Below, one piece after another: positions 10,101-18,022 of a DNA stretch of 64,000 nucleotides. Source of the stretch: Sphingobacterium cellulitidis (GTDB taxonomy: Bacteria; Bacteroidota; Bacteroidia; Sphingobacteriales; Sphingobacteriaceae); assembly GCA_002245855.1 (NCBI GenBank), contig NOUX01000002.1, forward strand, positions 124,001 through 188,000, given 5' to 3'. The notes under the pieces are model-generated. The model searched no databases. It was not told where the DNA came from and was given only the letters and a program-made list of their open reading frames with translations. The translations under genes and the position numbers were made by a program. The number at the start of each line of letters is the position of its first letter. Position 1 is the first letter of the stretch.

Positions 10101-10321
10101 TCTGACTCCTCGGCTAACCAATTCATCATGGAATCATTCTGCAGATAATAATAGATATTAAAATGCGGTGTGTCATAAACCTTAAAATCAAGCTTCTTAT
10201 ACCTCATTTTGTTCTGTCCAAAATATTGGGCATTCGCATTAGAAGGTATTAAGGAGCATACAATCGCTAGAAGTAGGTTTATACTTAAAATTTTCGCAAA
10301 AAGTATGTGATTAAATTTCAT
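7199..10321 (-). CDS. Secreted metalloprotease-propeller-beta-barrel protein
   Basis: The 1040-residue product starts with a signal peptide (about 1-31). An N-terminal gluzincin-like domain carries H145-E-L-V-H149 and a downstream Glu178 in WMVEGMAEY, the expected zinc ligands. A WD40/TolB-like beta-propeller follows (about 295-590), with repeated blade motifs such as SPDGKYVVF, SPDSKKFAF and SRDGKYIVF. The C-terminal 380 residues resemble the outer-membrane barrel of the bacterial surface antigen (BamA/Omp85) family and end in FAPGW, an aromatic terminus typical of outer-membrane barrels. The likely location is the outer membrane with the soluble domains on one side. The substrate is unknown. 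Parts of this arrangement are annotated in Bacteroidota as TolB-like or peptidase MA-like. It appears to be a single-gene unit. Confidence 0.8.
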   Translation of the reverse strand: MKFNHILFAKILSINLLLAIVCSLIPSNANAQYFGQNKMRYKKLDFKVYDTPHFNIYYYLQNDSMMNWLAEESEVWYELHQQVFQDTFSRKNPIILYNNHPEFQQTTAIQGEISVGTGGVTEAFKQRVVMPIMQINQQTRHVLGHELVHAFQYRVLIEGGDSTRLENIANLPLWMVEGMAEYFSIGKKDAFTSMWMRDSYARNDLPSLRQMTEQSSKYFPYRYGQAFWSYLGSTYGDTVIMPLFIETAKYGYEFAIKRVFGYDAQTMSTLWKNSMENSYKNIGKDTTSNPIGKLLLSTKNAGRMNVSPAISPDGKYVVFLSEMDLFSIDLFLADAETGTVIRKLGSRLTNKDIDEFSFIESAGTFSPDSKKFAFSVFSEGKNKLMIVDINNGRTLSVQAMGDITEFTNITWAPNGSLVAFSGLKNGRSDIYTYDLESKQLSQLTDDKYSDFQPSFSRDGKYIVFSTDRMSLESASRTVDIPMGLAYVDVNTKEVKNIPVFPGANNLNPHFSSSGKEIYFLSNSDGFRNMYRIVIDGGHVERMTDFFTGISGITEYSPAMSVSANDDIIYSYFKNNSFSIYKAKSGEFDSVSVDPASINLEAAMLPPVQSRGVDVVNTNLYNFNAYGRISDSQIKNIAYKPKFKLDYLANSGVGMSVGSRYGAGINSGVQGMFSDILGYNQIFAALNINGEIYDFGGQVAYINQRSRWNWGGSLSHIPYRFGFYNFDSRDLGNGVEPVIDQYLVRSFQSQADAFVAYPFNRHHRFETGGAISYNSYRVDRFTQSYYNYYGNRERVPNDEAAKALGVSNLDPFNLMQVNAGLVGDNAVFGIAAPLQGFRYRLGAEQYFGTYSFTALNIDLRKYQRIKPVTIAARVYSYMRMGEDADRLYNIYIGYPYMVRGFESNSFGPNSMIGFNDLSGSKMVVGNFEVRLPFTGPEKLAVIPSGLLFSDLNFFIDGGLAWSNNSIIKWKKTDADKVQENFGNGSVTTYDSRVTMPVFSAGVSLRVNLFGAMILEPYYAIQLNNPTREKFGTFGLNFAPGW

Positions 10322-10371
10322 AAGTTATTATTAGTCAATAAAAATAATAAAATCAAATCAATTAAAACTGA

Positions 10372-12705
10372 TTAATTTGTTTCCTCATTCTGTTCTTCGT
10401 TTGTATTGTTTTGATTCAATACATCTGGTAAAACAATATTTGGTAATTCAGCATCCAGATTTAATTCTTCAGTGCTGCTTGTATCTTGACGAACACGAAT
10501 TCGAGGTCCTGGACAATTATATTTTTTCTCGATTTCAACCTTAGGATCCGGGAACTTACCGAACGTTACGCCTAGTTCGGGATGCTTGTACATCTCCTCC
10601 ATAAATAACGCATAAATTGGTAAAGCTGTTTTAGAACCTTCCCCAGTTGCCGAGCTTTTAAAATGGATACTTTGCTCGTCACATCCTACCCATACTCCAG
10701 CAACTAAATCCTTGGTCACCCCCATGTACCATCCATCGACATAATCTGAAGATGTACCGGTCTTCCCCCCAATTTGATTATTATCCTGAAATAAGTCCCA
10801 CTCCCATAATGCTTGTGAGGTACCGCCAGATTCTTCAATTGTTCCTCTTAACATGTAACCCATCAACCAAGCATTTTCTTCGGTGATAGCTTGTTTGGTT
10901 GAGGTTTTAAATTCCGCCAACACTTTCCCATCCTTATCTTCGATCCTTGACACCAAAACCGGTTCAGTTCTCTTCCCTTCATTCATAAAGGTACTGTAGC
11001 CTCGCACCATTTCAAATACCGAAACATCATTAGACCCCAATCCTACCGATGGAACAGACTCTAGTTTACTATCAATACCACATTTATGAGCCATCTCAAC
11101 TACCTTGTCCCAACCCACCGTTTCGGTGATTTGAGCTGTAACAGTATTTAAAGAACGAGCCATTGCATGTCTTAGCGACATTTCACTATGAGAAAATGAC
11201 CAGTCCGCATTTTTAGGTTCCCAAATTTCATGCTCACCCTTATTATTAATAAACTCAATTTTCACAGGTTTATCAGTGTATTTATCACATGGAGCCATCC
11301 CAGACTCTAATGCCGCAGCATAAGCAAATGGTTTAAACGTAGATCCAGCCTGTCTTTTAGCTTGGTTAACATGGTCAAACTTATAGTAGTCATGGTTAAT
11401 ACCACCAATCCATACTTTAATATCCCCATTATATGGATCCATTACCATCATTCCGGTATTTAGCATCGTTAAATAATGCTTTAGGGAATCCATGGTGGAA
11501 TAATCAACTTTTTCCATTCCATCCCAGGTAAAGACTTCCATGCTTTTTTTCTTATTCAGTTCTTCAAAAACCTTAGCTTCATCATTGAATTTTTTCATCA
11601 ATGAAGCATAAATAGGAAGTTTTTTCGCATGATCTTCCAGGAAGTTAGGAATTACATTTCCTTCTTTATCGCGCCAAGGCAGATCATTCCCCCAAACATT
11701 ATCCAAACGTTGTTGAAGTTCCTTCATCTTGGTTGAAACCACGGTTTCTGCGATCTTTTGCATTCTAGAGTCGATGGTGGTATAGATTTTCAAGCCACTA
11801 GTATAGATATCGATTTCATTATCTTCCGCCCACTTCTCTAACCATTTCTCGACTGCAGTTCTCAAATATGAATCATTGGAGTTTCGGATTTCCTGATTAT
11901 TCAAGTTCAAACCCAAGGAGTCTTTACTCAATTTATCTACTTCTTCTTTCTTTAAATAGCCCTCCTTACTCATCTGGTTTAGAACGACATTTCTACGTTG
12001 AAGGGCATTTTTAGGATTCCGGATTGGGTTATAGAGGGTTGTACCTTTAAGCATACCAACCAATACGGCAGCTTCGTTGACAGAGATTTCACTTGGTAAT
12101 TTATCAAAATAGCGAACAGAAGCAGATTTAATTCCGTAGGCGTTATTGCTAAAAGAAACAGTATTCAAGTACATGGTTAGGATTTCTTCCTTACTGTATT
12201 TACTTTCCAGCTTGAAGGCAGTCATCCATTCTTTGTATTTGGTCACAAGTAGTCCGACCCCGGGGATTTTACCTAGGAGACCTTGAGCGTCTTTATATCG
12301 TGTTTTGTACAGGTTTTTGGCAAGTTGTTGAGTAATTGTACTGGCACCGCGGTCGCTTCCACTCAATGTGGAGAAAACCCCACCAAATAAACCAATAAAA
12401 TCTACCCCATGATGTTTTCTAAAACGAACATCCTCAGTAGCAATCAGGGCATTAACAATATTAGGGGAAATACTATCGTAAGGTACAGGGTCGCGGTCCT
12501 GCTTGTAGTAACGACCTAGCAATACGGAATCGGCGGTAAATAATTCAGAAGAGACGTTTAATTCGGGCAACAATATTTCTTTCTTCGTAGGTGATGATCC
12601 GAACAATCCTAAGAAGTTTATTTGAACCGCACAAGTGAATAAGATAATAAAGTAAATAACAATCAGTGCGATACGCAAAAATTTGTTCCGGACACGTTTA
12701 AACAT
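10372..12705 (-). CDS. mrcA: Penicillin-binding protein 1A (bifunctional)
   Basis: This class A PBP polymerises glycan strands and cross-links peptidoglycan in the periplasm, anchored by an N-terminal membrane helix (about 10-33). The glycosyltransferase 51 domain shows the catalytic Glu91 in TEDVRF and the motif RGASTITQQLAKNLY. The transpeptidase domain shows the active-site STFK (Ser near 454), SLNT (SxN) and KTGT near 647. The length of 777 residues is normal. The extreme C-terminus is Asn/Glu rich and looks disordered. It is divergent from rpoN. A TACATTTG element (12797-12790, minus) lies upstream but no good -33 partner is visible. Confidence 0.96.
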   Translation of the reverse strand: MFKRVRNKFLRIALIVIYFIILFTCAVQINFLGLFGSSPTKKEILLPELNVSSELFTADSVLLGRYYKQDRDPVPYDSISPNIVNALIATEDVRFRKHHGVDFIGLFGGVFSTLSGSDRGASTITQQLAKNLYKTRYKDAQGLLGKIPGVGLLVTKYKEWMTAFKLESKYSKEEILTMYLNTVSFSNNAYGIKSASVRYFDKLPSEISVNEAAVLVGMLKGTTLYNPIRNPKNALQRRNVVLNQMSKEGYLKKEEVDKLSKDSLGLNLNNQEIRNSNDSYLRTAVEKWLEKWAEDNEIDIYTSGLKIYTTIDSRMQKIAETVVSTKMKELQQRLDNVWGNDLPWRDKEGNVIPNFLEDHAKKLPIYASLMKKFNDEAKVFEELNKKKSMEVFTWDGMEKVDYSTMDSLKHYLTMLNTGMMVMDPYNGDIKVWIGGINHDYYKFDHVNQAKRQAGSTFKPFAYAAALESGMAPCDKYTDKPVKIEFINNKGEHEIWEPKNADWSFSHSEMSLRHAMARSLNTVTAQITETVGWDKVVEMAHKCGIDSKLESVPSVGLGSNDVSVFEMVRGYSTFMNEGKRTEPVLVSRIEDKDGKVLAEFKTSTKQAITEENAWLMGYMLRGTIEESGGTSQALWEWDLFQDNNQIGGKTGTSSDYVDGWYMGVTKDLVAGVWVGCDEQSIHFKSSATGEGSKTALPIYALFMEEMYKHPELGVTFGKFPDPKVEIEKKYNCPGPRIRVRQDTSSTEELNLDAELPNIVLPDVLNQNNTNEEQNEETN

Positions 12706-12932
12706 ACGGTAAATATGAACAAAACTTTGGAAAAAATCATAGCAATTCGCTCAAAAATGAAGCTTAGAACGAAAATTAACGAAATTTAACAAATGTATTT
12801 TTTGGTTTTTAAGTAGGCTGTTTTTCCGGCATTTATATTAGCAAAAACTGTACCTAAAAATTCTTTTGTTACTTACGTTCTTATCAAATTGAATATTATT
12901 CCCTATTTTTACCTGACTTATTAATCGGGGAC

Positions 12933-14396
12933 ATGTTAAAACAAACATTACAACAAAAATTATTACAGAAACTTTCACCGCAACAAATTCAATTTATCAA
13001 ATTGCTTCAGGTACCTACTGTTTCATTAGATGCACGGATCAAGGAGGAACTTGAAGAGAACCCTGCTTTGGAAGATGGAAGTTTGACTAACATGAATGAA
13101 CCGGTTGAGGAGTATCCTGACAAGGATCCTGATGATGACTTCAATATGGAAGACAACAGCTATGACGATGAGTTTAGCGTGGATGAATACATACAAGAAG
13201 ATGATTATAAGGACTATGGCGGTGGCTATGACCATGATGATGACGAAGGGAAAAAGGAGATTCCTATTGCCGTTCAGGATTCATTCTTTGAGAACCTACA
13301 GAATCAGCTAGACCTCTTGGCGCTATCGGACAAGGATTATGTTCTTGGTCAACAAATCATTGGCTCATTAGATGATGATGGCTATTTAAGAAGACCTATT
13401 CTATCCTTAATCGATGACCTTGCATTTTCACAGAACGTTATCGTCGAAGAAGATGAAGTTGAGGAGATGCTGAAGATTGTACAATCCTTTGATCCTCCGG
13501 GAATTGGCGCTAGAAACCTTCAGGAATGCTTAGCTATCCAATTACGTAAGAAAGACCAGAATAATCCGATCATTCAACAGGCGATGCAAGTTGTTGAGAA
13601 TTATCTGGATGAGTTCACCAAAAAACATTACGATAAAATCGAAAAGCAACTTGGGGTAAATTCCGAGGAGTTAAAAGAGATCGTAAATGAAATATTAAAG
13701 CTTAACCCAAAACCGGGAGATTCAGGTGCTGTTGCTGGAAAGCAATTACAGATTATTCCGGATTTCCATATTTCAAATAATGATGGTGTCCTGCACCTAA
13801 CTCTTAATGGACGTAACGCCCCAGAATTAAGGGTATCCCGCTCCTACCAGGAGATGTTTGAGCATTATGAAAAAGCGGAGAAAAACGACAAAAAAATGCG
13901 TGAAGCAGTTCAATTTGTAAAACAAAAACTGGATTCAGCAAAATGGTTTATCGACGCAATCAAACAAAGACAACAAACCCTATTGAAAACCATGAACGCA
14001 ATCATGGAATATCAATATGATTATTTCCTAACCGGAGATGACAGAATGCTTAAGCCAATGATTTTAAAGGATATAGCTGATAAAATCGAAATGGATATTT
14101 CAACTGTTTCGCGGGTTGCAAACTCTAAATATGTTCAAACGGAATTTGGCACATTCTTATTGAAATCATTCTTCTCCGAAGCTATTCAAACAGAATCAGG
14201 TGAAGAGGTTTCCAACAAGGAAGTCAAGAAGATTTTGGAGGAGTGTATTGCGAACGAGGATAAGAGAAAACCTTTGGCAGACGAAAAGCTGACTGAAATT
14301 CTGAAAGAAAAGGGCTATTCGATTGCACGTCGTACGGTTGCGAAATATAGGGAAGCCATGAATATCCCTGTGGCACGTCTAAGAAAAGAATTATAG
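12933..14396 (+). CDS. rpoN: RNA polymerase sigma-54 factor
   Basis: Sigma-54 directs RNA polymerase to -24/-12 promoters and needs AAA+ activators. The 487-residue protein has the Gln/Leu-rich activator-interacting region I (LKQTLQQKLLQKLSPQQ onward), an unusually acidic region II (about 50-108, very rich in Asp and Glu), the core-binding domain, and a C-terminal DNA-binding domain. The last carries a perfect RpoN box, ARRTVAKYRE. The start ATG at 12933 leads directly into region I. No terminator was seen directly after the gene. The next element is the RNA candidate with its own promoter. Confidence 0.97.
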   Translation: MLKQTLQQKLLQKLSPQQIQFIKLLQVPTVSLDARIKEELEENPALEDGSLTNMNEPVEEYPDKDPDDDFNMEDNSYDDEFSVDEYIQEDDYKDYGGGYDHDDDEGKKEIPIAVQDSFFENLQNQLDLLALSDKDYVLGQQIIGSLDDDGYLRRPILSLIDDLAFSQNVIVEEDEVEEMLKIVQSFDPPGIGARNLQECLAIQLRKKDQNNPIIQQAMQVVENYLDEFTKKHYDKIEKQLGVNSEELKEIVNEILKLNPKPGDSGAVAGKQLQIIPDFHISNNDGVLHLTLNGRNAPELRVSRSYQEMFEHYEKAEKNDKKMREAVQFVKQKLDSAKWFIDAIKQRQQTLLKTMNAIMEYQYDYFLTGDDRMLKPMILKDIADKIEMDISTVSRVANSKYVQTEFGTFLLKSFFSEAIQTESGEEVSNKEVKKILEECIANEDKRKPLADEKLTEILKEKGYSIARRTVAKYREAMNIPVARLRKEL

Positions 14397-14413
14397 AATT
14401 TTCAAAAAATTCC

Positions 14414-14444
14414 TTGCATAATAAAATATAATCTACTAAGTTTG
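14414..14444 (+). promoter_or_regulatory. Promoter of the structured RNA / small ORF
   Basis: TTG (14414-14416), a 20-nt spacer and TAAGTTTG (14437-14444) match the Bacteroidota promoter exactly. The predicted start near 14448-14451 coincides with the first base pairs of the RNA's closing stem. Confidence 0.7.
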
Positions 14445-14448
14445 TAGA

Positions 14449-14566
14449 GTATTCAGAATTGCATAAGCAATACCAACCGAGTGGGAGTCACCGCGGTGGT
14501 AAATCGATACGGGCGAGCAGCCAAAATAAACGAATCTTGCAAGGTCCAATAGACGTCTCTGAATGC
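14449..14566 (+). ncRNA. Candidate structured RNA (leader or independent), family unknown
   Basis: A roughly 118-nt segment is clearly more GC-rich than its surroundings; the core 14472-14522 is about 60% G+C. It folds into a closed multi-branch shape. The closing stem pairs 14449-14457 with 14558-14566 (9 bp, one G-U). A small hairpin has ATTGC (14458-14462) with GCAAT (14467-14471). A long hairpin pairs 14471-14479 with 14494-14501 (8 bp, one bulge) and has a further GTG/CAC stem inside. ATTGCAT at 14458 can also pair with ATGCAAT at 14563, so two exclusive folds exist. An exact promoter places the RNA 5' end at the closing stem. There is no terminator before the ORF at 14599, which favours a 5' leader. 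I could not match it to SRP RNA, 6S RNA, tmRNA, RNase P RNA or a riboswitch class I know. Confidence 0.5.
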
Positions 14567-14598
14567 AATTATGGTTAAACACTTTAAACATTAATTGT

Positions 14599-14862
14599 AT
14601 GTCCAACACAACAAAACCCTTACATCAACATTTAGTGGAGAAATTCCACCATTATTCCAACAATGAATTGGTCATTTTGAACAATGACTTGGTGAATTCC
14701 AATTGGGGAACCAACAAAACTGCCTTTAGGACTGCCCTATTGAACACCTTGTCCAATCGCGGAATAGACCTTTCAGCCATCATCAGTACTGAAGATGGAT
14801 TTACCCAAATTCAAAGAGTTCCTGTAAAATTATCAGAGAATAAATTAATTCCTATTTGTTAG
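14599..14862 (+). CDS. Small protein of unknown function
   Basis: An 87-residue ORF starts at ATG 14599. The longer reading from 14563 would begin inside the RNA closing stem. The product is soluble, with no signal peptide, membrane segment or Cys motif apart from a terminal Cys. The composition is Asn- and Leu-rich, with a His-rich start (LHQHLVEKFHHY), and a helical region followed by a short beta-like C-terminus is likely. I do not recognise a family. It follows the structured RNA by 32 nt and shares its promoter, so that RNA may control its expression. It ends in a convergent hairpin shared with the DUF2891 gene. Confidence 0.6.
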   Translation: MSNTTKPLHQHLVEKFHHYSNNELVILNNDLVNSNWGTNKTAFRTALLNTLSNRGIDLSAIISTEDGFTQIQRVPVKLSENKLIPIC

Positions 14863-14874
14863 CAGAAATAATAG

Positions 14875-14911
14875 GCTTTGAGATGGGGACATAATATTCT
14901 CATCTCAAAGC
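14875..14911. terminator. Convergent hairpin terminator
   Basis: An 11-bp perfect stem (14875-14885 with 14901-14911) lies between the small plus-strand ORF and the DUF2891 gene. The U-tracts on both sides are weak, so the terminator call rests on position and stem strength. Confidence 0.5.
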
Positions 14912-14924
14912 TCTAATCCATATG

Positions 14925-16037
14925 CTATTTATTCAAAACATTAATTGCGTACAATGCAAATGTCCCCAACCAATGACTTCCCATATAATCATCCTCTTTG
15001 CTTAGATTTTTAATAGAAAAATTAAAATGTTCTACCGCATTAGCTTGAAGATGTTCCAAGCTTGGATCCATTTTGGAGATTCCGGATAAACATGCTGCAC
15101 GACTATAGTTCAATCCATCCAAATGAACCAATTTTCCATCTGTTCTATCTTTTACAATTGCTGGATTCAATTCAAACTTTTGGCTGAATAAATCGGGCAT
15201 AAACTCTTTCAACCAGTTTATATAAGTAGTTTTATCCATTATTTTACTCATTAGGAATGCTTCCTCCAAACATGGAGACAGGAAATCATAACCACTTGGC
15301 TCATAAGCTAAATCACAATTTCTATCAGCCTGGAATAGACGGGTAGAATTTTCTTTGATGGCTTTTATGAATTCCTCGTTCCCGACGGTATTGGCATAAT
15401 CCAAGGATAAGGATAAGCTAAAGGCAGAATTATCATGTTGACCAGCACGGATTGGGTAAACAAGTTTAGGTAGGTACTCAATATATTTTGAAACCAATAA
15501 ATCGACCAAAGGTTGTAAGTTTGTTTTCCACCTTTTAGCATCCTGATCTTCCCAGTTGTACAATTCTTCCTGAAGTTTAAATAACCAAGCCCATCCATAA
15601 GTTCTTTCAAAGCTTAAATTATTCTTATCATTGAAAAAAGCTATTTCAGTGGCTACATTTTCGGCTGTGATATGATCATTCAAGACCTTTCGCATAGTCC
15701 CTTCCTTATCCAATTCAGGGAATTGCTTTAAAAGTTTAATTACCGACCAGTATCCATGTACGGAGGAGTGCCAATCAAAACAACCATAGAACACCGGTCT
15801 AAGTTTTTTAGGGGATTTCAGGTCAGTATCCGAACCTAGAACTTGGCCTAATTTATTTGGATATTCAACTGGGATACAATGCGTTGGCATATCATATATA
15901 ATCTTCGCGAGATCAGGAGATAATGTTACATTTTCATATTTCTTTCCTTCAGGGTTTTCCCTGGTTTTAGACTCATTAGAACAGCTTGTTAGAAGTAAGG
16001 CTACAGCTACAAGGATGTTTAGACATATTTTTTTCAT
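14925..16037 (-). CDS. DUF2891 lipoprotein
   Basis: The 370-residue protein has a Sec lipoprotein signal with lipobox LLTSC near residue 19, so it is probably anchored in the outer membrane or facing the periplasm. The mature part is all-helical in character and matches DUF2891: the GCFDWHSSVHGYW segment, a central ERTYGWAWLFKLQEEL segment and a late GSHWLGTFALYA motif. The repeated Trp/His clusters resemble alpha/alpha-barrel sugar-processing proteins, but no reaction is established for the family. The gene stands alone between a convergent small ORF and a divergent DUF937 gene. Confidence 0.85.
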   Translation of the reverse strand: MKKICLNILVAVALLLTSCSNESKTRENPEGKKYENVTLSPDLAKIIYDMPTHCIPVEYPNKLGQVLGSDTDLKSPKKLRPVFYGCFDWHSSVHGYWSVIKLLKQFPELDKEGTMRKVLNDHITAENVATEIAFFNDKNNLSFERTYGWAWLFKLQEELYNWEDQDAKRWKTNLQPLVDLLVSKYIEYLPKLVYPIRAGQHDNSAFSLSLSLDYANTVGNEEFIKAIKENSTRLFQADRNCDLAYEPSGYDFLSPCLEEAFLMSKIMDKTTYINWLKEFMPDLFSQKFELNPAIVKDRTDGKLVHLDGLNYSRAACLSGISKMDPSLEHLQANAVEHFNFSIKNLSKEDDYMGSHWLGTFALYAINVLNK

Positions 16038-16103
16038 ACTAGTAAAATTGGCAATATATTTGAGTTATAAAAATAACATTTATAAACTATAACAATCTAC
16101 AGT

Positions 16104-16778
16104 ATGAACATTAGTGATTTAATTTCAGGAAGTATTGGTTCCCAAGCTACTGAAGGGATATCTGAAAAATTAGGACTAGACAAGAATCAAACGCAATGGG
16201 TAGTTTCGGCTGCAATTCCATTAATGATGTCGGCATTAAATTACAATGCACAGAAAAGTCCTGAACAAGCTCAAGGCATTCAAAACGCATTAGACTCACA
16301 TTCAGGAGGGATTTTTGATAATCTAGCAGGATTATTCAATCAGGGACCTACTGAAGATGAAGATAAAATTGTGAACCATATTTTCGGAAAGAACACCGAA
16401 ACGGTTAAGCAATCCCTTTCTGAGAAATCGGGAATTAGCATTGGAAAAATTGGTGGTATATTGGCCCTTTTAGCGCCATTAGTAATGGGTTATTTGGGCA
16501 AGAAAAAACAATCTGACGGCGGCTCCTCTGGCGGCATTGGCGATTTATTGGGAAGTATTTTAGGTGGAGGATCTTCAAATGCAGGTGCTTCCGGGGGTGG
16601 TATCGGCGATTTGATTGGAAGTGTATTGGGTGCTGGATCTTCAAATTCAACCAGTAATGCACAACCAAATATTGCAGGCGGATTAGGGGATTTAGTTGTG
16701 CAATTCTTTGATCAGAAAAATGACAATAATGCCAAAGGAAGTATTTTAGATAGCCTGGCAGGCATGTTTGGAAAATAA
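16104..16778 (+). CDS. DUF937 domain protein
   Basis: A 224-residue protein matches DUF937 (YidB-like). The N-terminal helical part contains GISEKLGLDKNQTQWV and the VVSAAIPLMMSALNYNA stretch. The second half holds two imperfect copies of a Gly/Ser-rich unit, IGDLLGSILGGGSS and IGDLIGSVLGAGSS, at about residues 148-180. These look like an internal duplication and may form a flexible or amphipathic region. There is no signal peptide. The function of DUF937 proteins is not established. The gene ends in a clear intrinsic terminator. Confidence 0.85.
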   Translation: MNISDLISGSIGSQATEGISEKLGLDKNQTQWVVSAAIPLMMSALNYNAQKSPEQAQGIQNALDSHSGGIFDNLAGLFNQGPTEDEDKIVNHIFGKNTETVKQSLSEKSGISIGKIGGILALLAPLVMGYLGKKKQSDGGSSGGIGDLLGSILGGGSSNAGASGGGIGDLIGSVLGAGSSNSTSNAQPNIAGGLGDLVVQFFDQKNDNNAKGSILDSLAGMFGK

Positions 16779-16798
16779 GCACAGAAAACATATTTCTT

Positions 16799-16827
16799 AA
16801 AGGATTGATCATCACGATCAATCCTTT
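16799..16827 (+). terminator. Intrinsic terminator after the DUF937 gene
   Basis: AAAGGATTGATC and GATCAATCCTTT form a perfect 12-bp stem with a 5-nt loop. A U-rich run follows. Confidence 0.85.
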
Positions 16828-16937
16828 TTTATTTTTAGGGATATTCAATTCCTTAAAAGCGTAAAATTTTCTCCTTTTAAACTCTCAATCCTTAAAGATT
16901 TCAATTTTCGAATTCCAAAAACGATTATATTTACCCT

Positions 16938-17972
16938 ATGGAATTAAAAATTAGCTTCAAGAATGATTATTCAGAAGGAGCACATCCCAATATTCTAAAT
17001 CTACTTTTAAAAACCAATCTAGACCAAGAGGCAGGTTATGGCGATGATAAATTAAGTAAGGCTGCGAAGGGTTTTATTAAAAAACGTATTTCCAACGCTG
17101 ATGCGGAGGTATTTTTTGTTTCTGGAGGTACCCAAGCAAATTTATTGGTGATTAGCCATTTGTTAAAACCCTATGAATCTGTAATAGCAGTAGACTCGGG
17201 ACATATTGAGGTTCATGAAACAGGTGCCATAGAAAATACGGGACATAAAATCAATTGTATCCCGAATAAGGAAGGGAAAATAACGGTAGCAGGTATACAA
17301 TCCGTTTTAGATGTCCATACGGACAATCATATGGTAAAACCAGCAATGGTTTATATTTCGCAAAGTACTGAGATTGGTAGTATTTATAGTAAGCGAGAAA
17401 TTGAGGAGATTGCTTTCTTCTGTAAGGAAAATCAGTTAAAATTCTTTATCGATGGAGCAAGGTTGGCCACTGCTCTCACCTCCCCTTCCAGTGATGTAAG
17501 TATTGAGGTGATCGCCAGATTAGCGGATGTGTTTTACATTGGCGGAACAAAAAATGGAGCGCTTTTAGGTGAGGCTATAGTATTTAAGAATTCTGTTTTA
17601 GCAGAGGGCTTTGATTATTACATTAAGCAAAAAGGAGCTTTAATGGCGAAAGGCAGGATTTTAGGAGCTCAATTCTATGCTTTATTTGAGAATGATCTTT
17701 TCTTTGATCTTGGCAAGCATGCCAATGCTATGGCAAGCAAACTTGCAGAAGCATTAAAACAACAAGGCTATTCATTTGCGAGTCGACCAGTCAGCAATCA
17801 GCTTTTTCCAATCCTACCCTTAACAGTTATTAAAAGACTAATGGAAAAATATGAGTTTTATGTTTGGCAAAAGCTTGACGACTCCCAAGCCGTAGTTAGG
17901 ATTGTTACCTCTTGGGCAACAGAGGAATCTTGGGTTGATAGTTTCATCTCTGATCTTCAAGTAGAAATTTAG
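16938..17972 (+). CDS. ltaE: Low-specificity L-threonine aldolase
   Basis: This cytoplasmic PLP enzyme of the beta-eliminating lyase family splits threonine or allo-threonine into glycine and acetaldehyde. The 344 residues are the usual size. Visible landmarks are SGGTQANLL (62-70), the DSGHIEVHETGAIE segment, the PLP-ring Asp in FIDGARLATAL (about 170-180) and the Schiff-base Lys205 in GGTKNG. It is followed 50 nt later by idi on the same strand, although no functional link is evident. Confidence 0.93.
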   Translation: MELKISFKNDYSEGAHPNILNLLLKTNLDQEAGYGDDKLSKAAKGFIKKRISNADAEVFFVSGGTQANLLVISHLLKPYESVIAVDSGHIEVHETGAIENTGHKINCIPNKEGKITVAGIQSVLDVHTDNHMVKPAMVYISQSTEIGSIYSKREIEEIAFFCKENQLKFFIDGARLATALTSPSSDVSIEVIARLADVFYIGGTKNGALLGEAIVFKNSVLAEGFDYYIKQKGALMAKGRILGAQFYALFENDLFFDLGKHANAMASKLAEALKQQGYSFASRPVSNQLFPILPLTVIKRLMEKYEFYVWQKLDDSQAVVRIVTSWATEESWVDSFISDLQVEI

Positions 17973-18022
17973 GTTAAGTTAGATGAATTCCTTATTTTAG
18001 GAGAATACCCTAAATCTAAGCA

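Noticed and set aside
14472..14525. SRP (4.5S) RNA or 16S-like fragment suggested by AGCAGCC and CCGCGGTGGTAAAT
   Set aside because: The SRP helix-8 motif (GGUCAGG and the GGAA loop) is missing, and the resemblance to the 16S 530 region is limited to a few bases without the flanking sequence.
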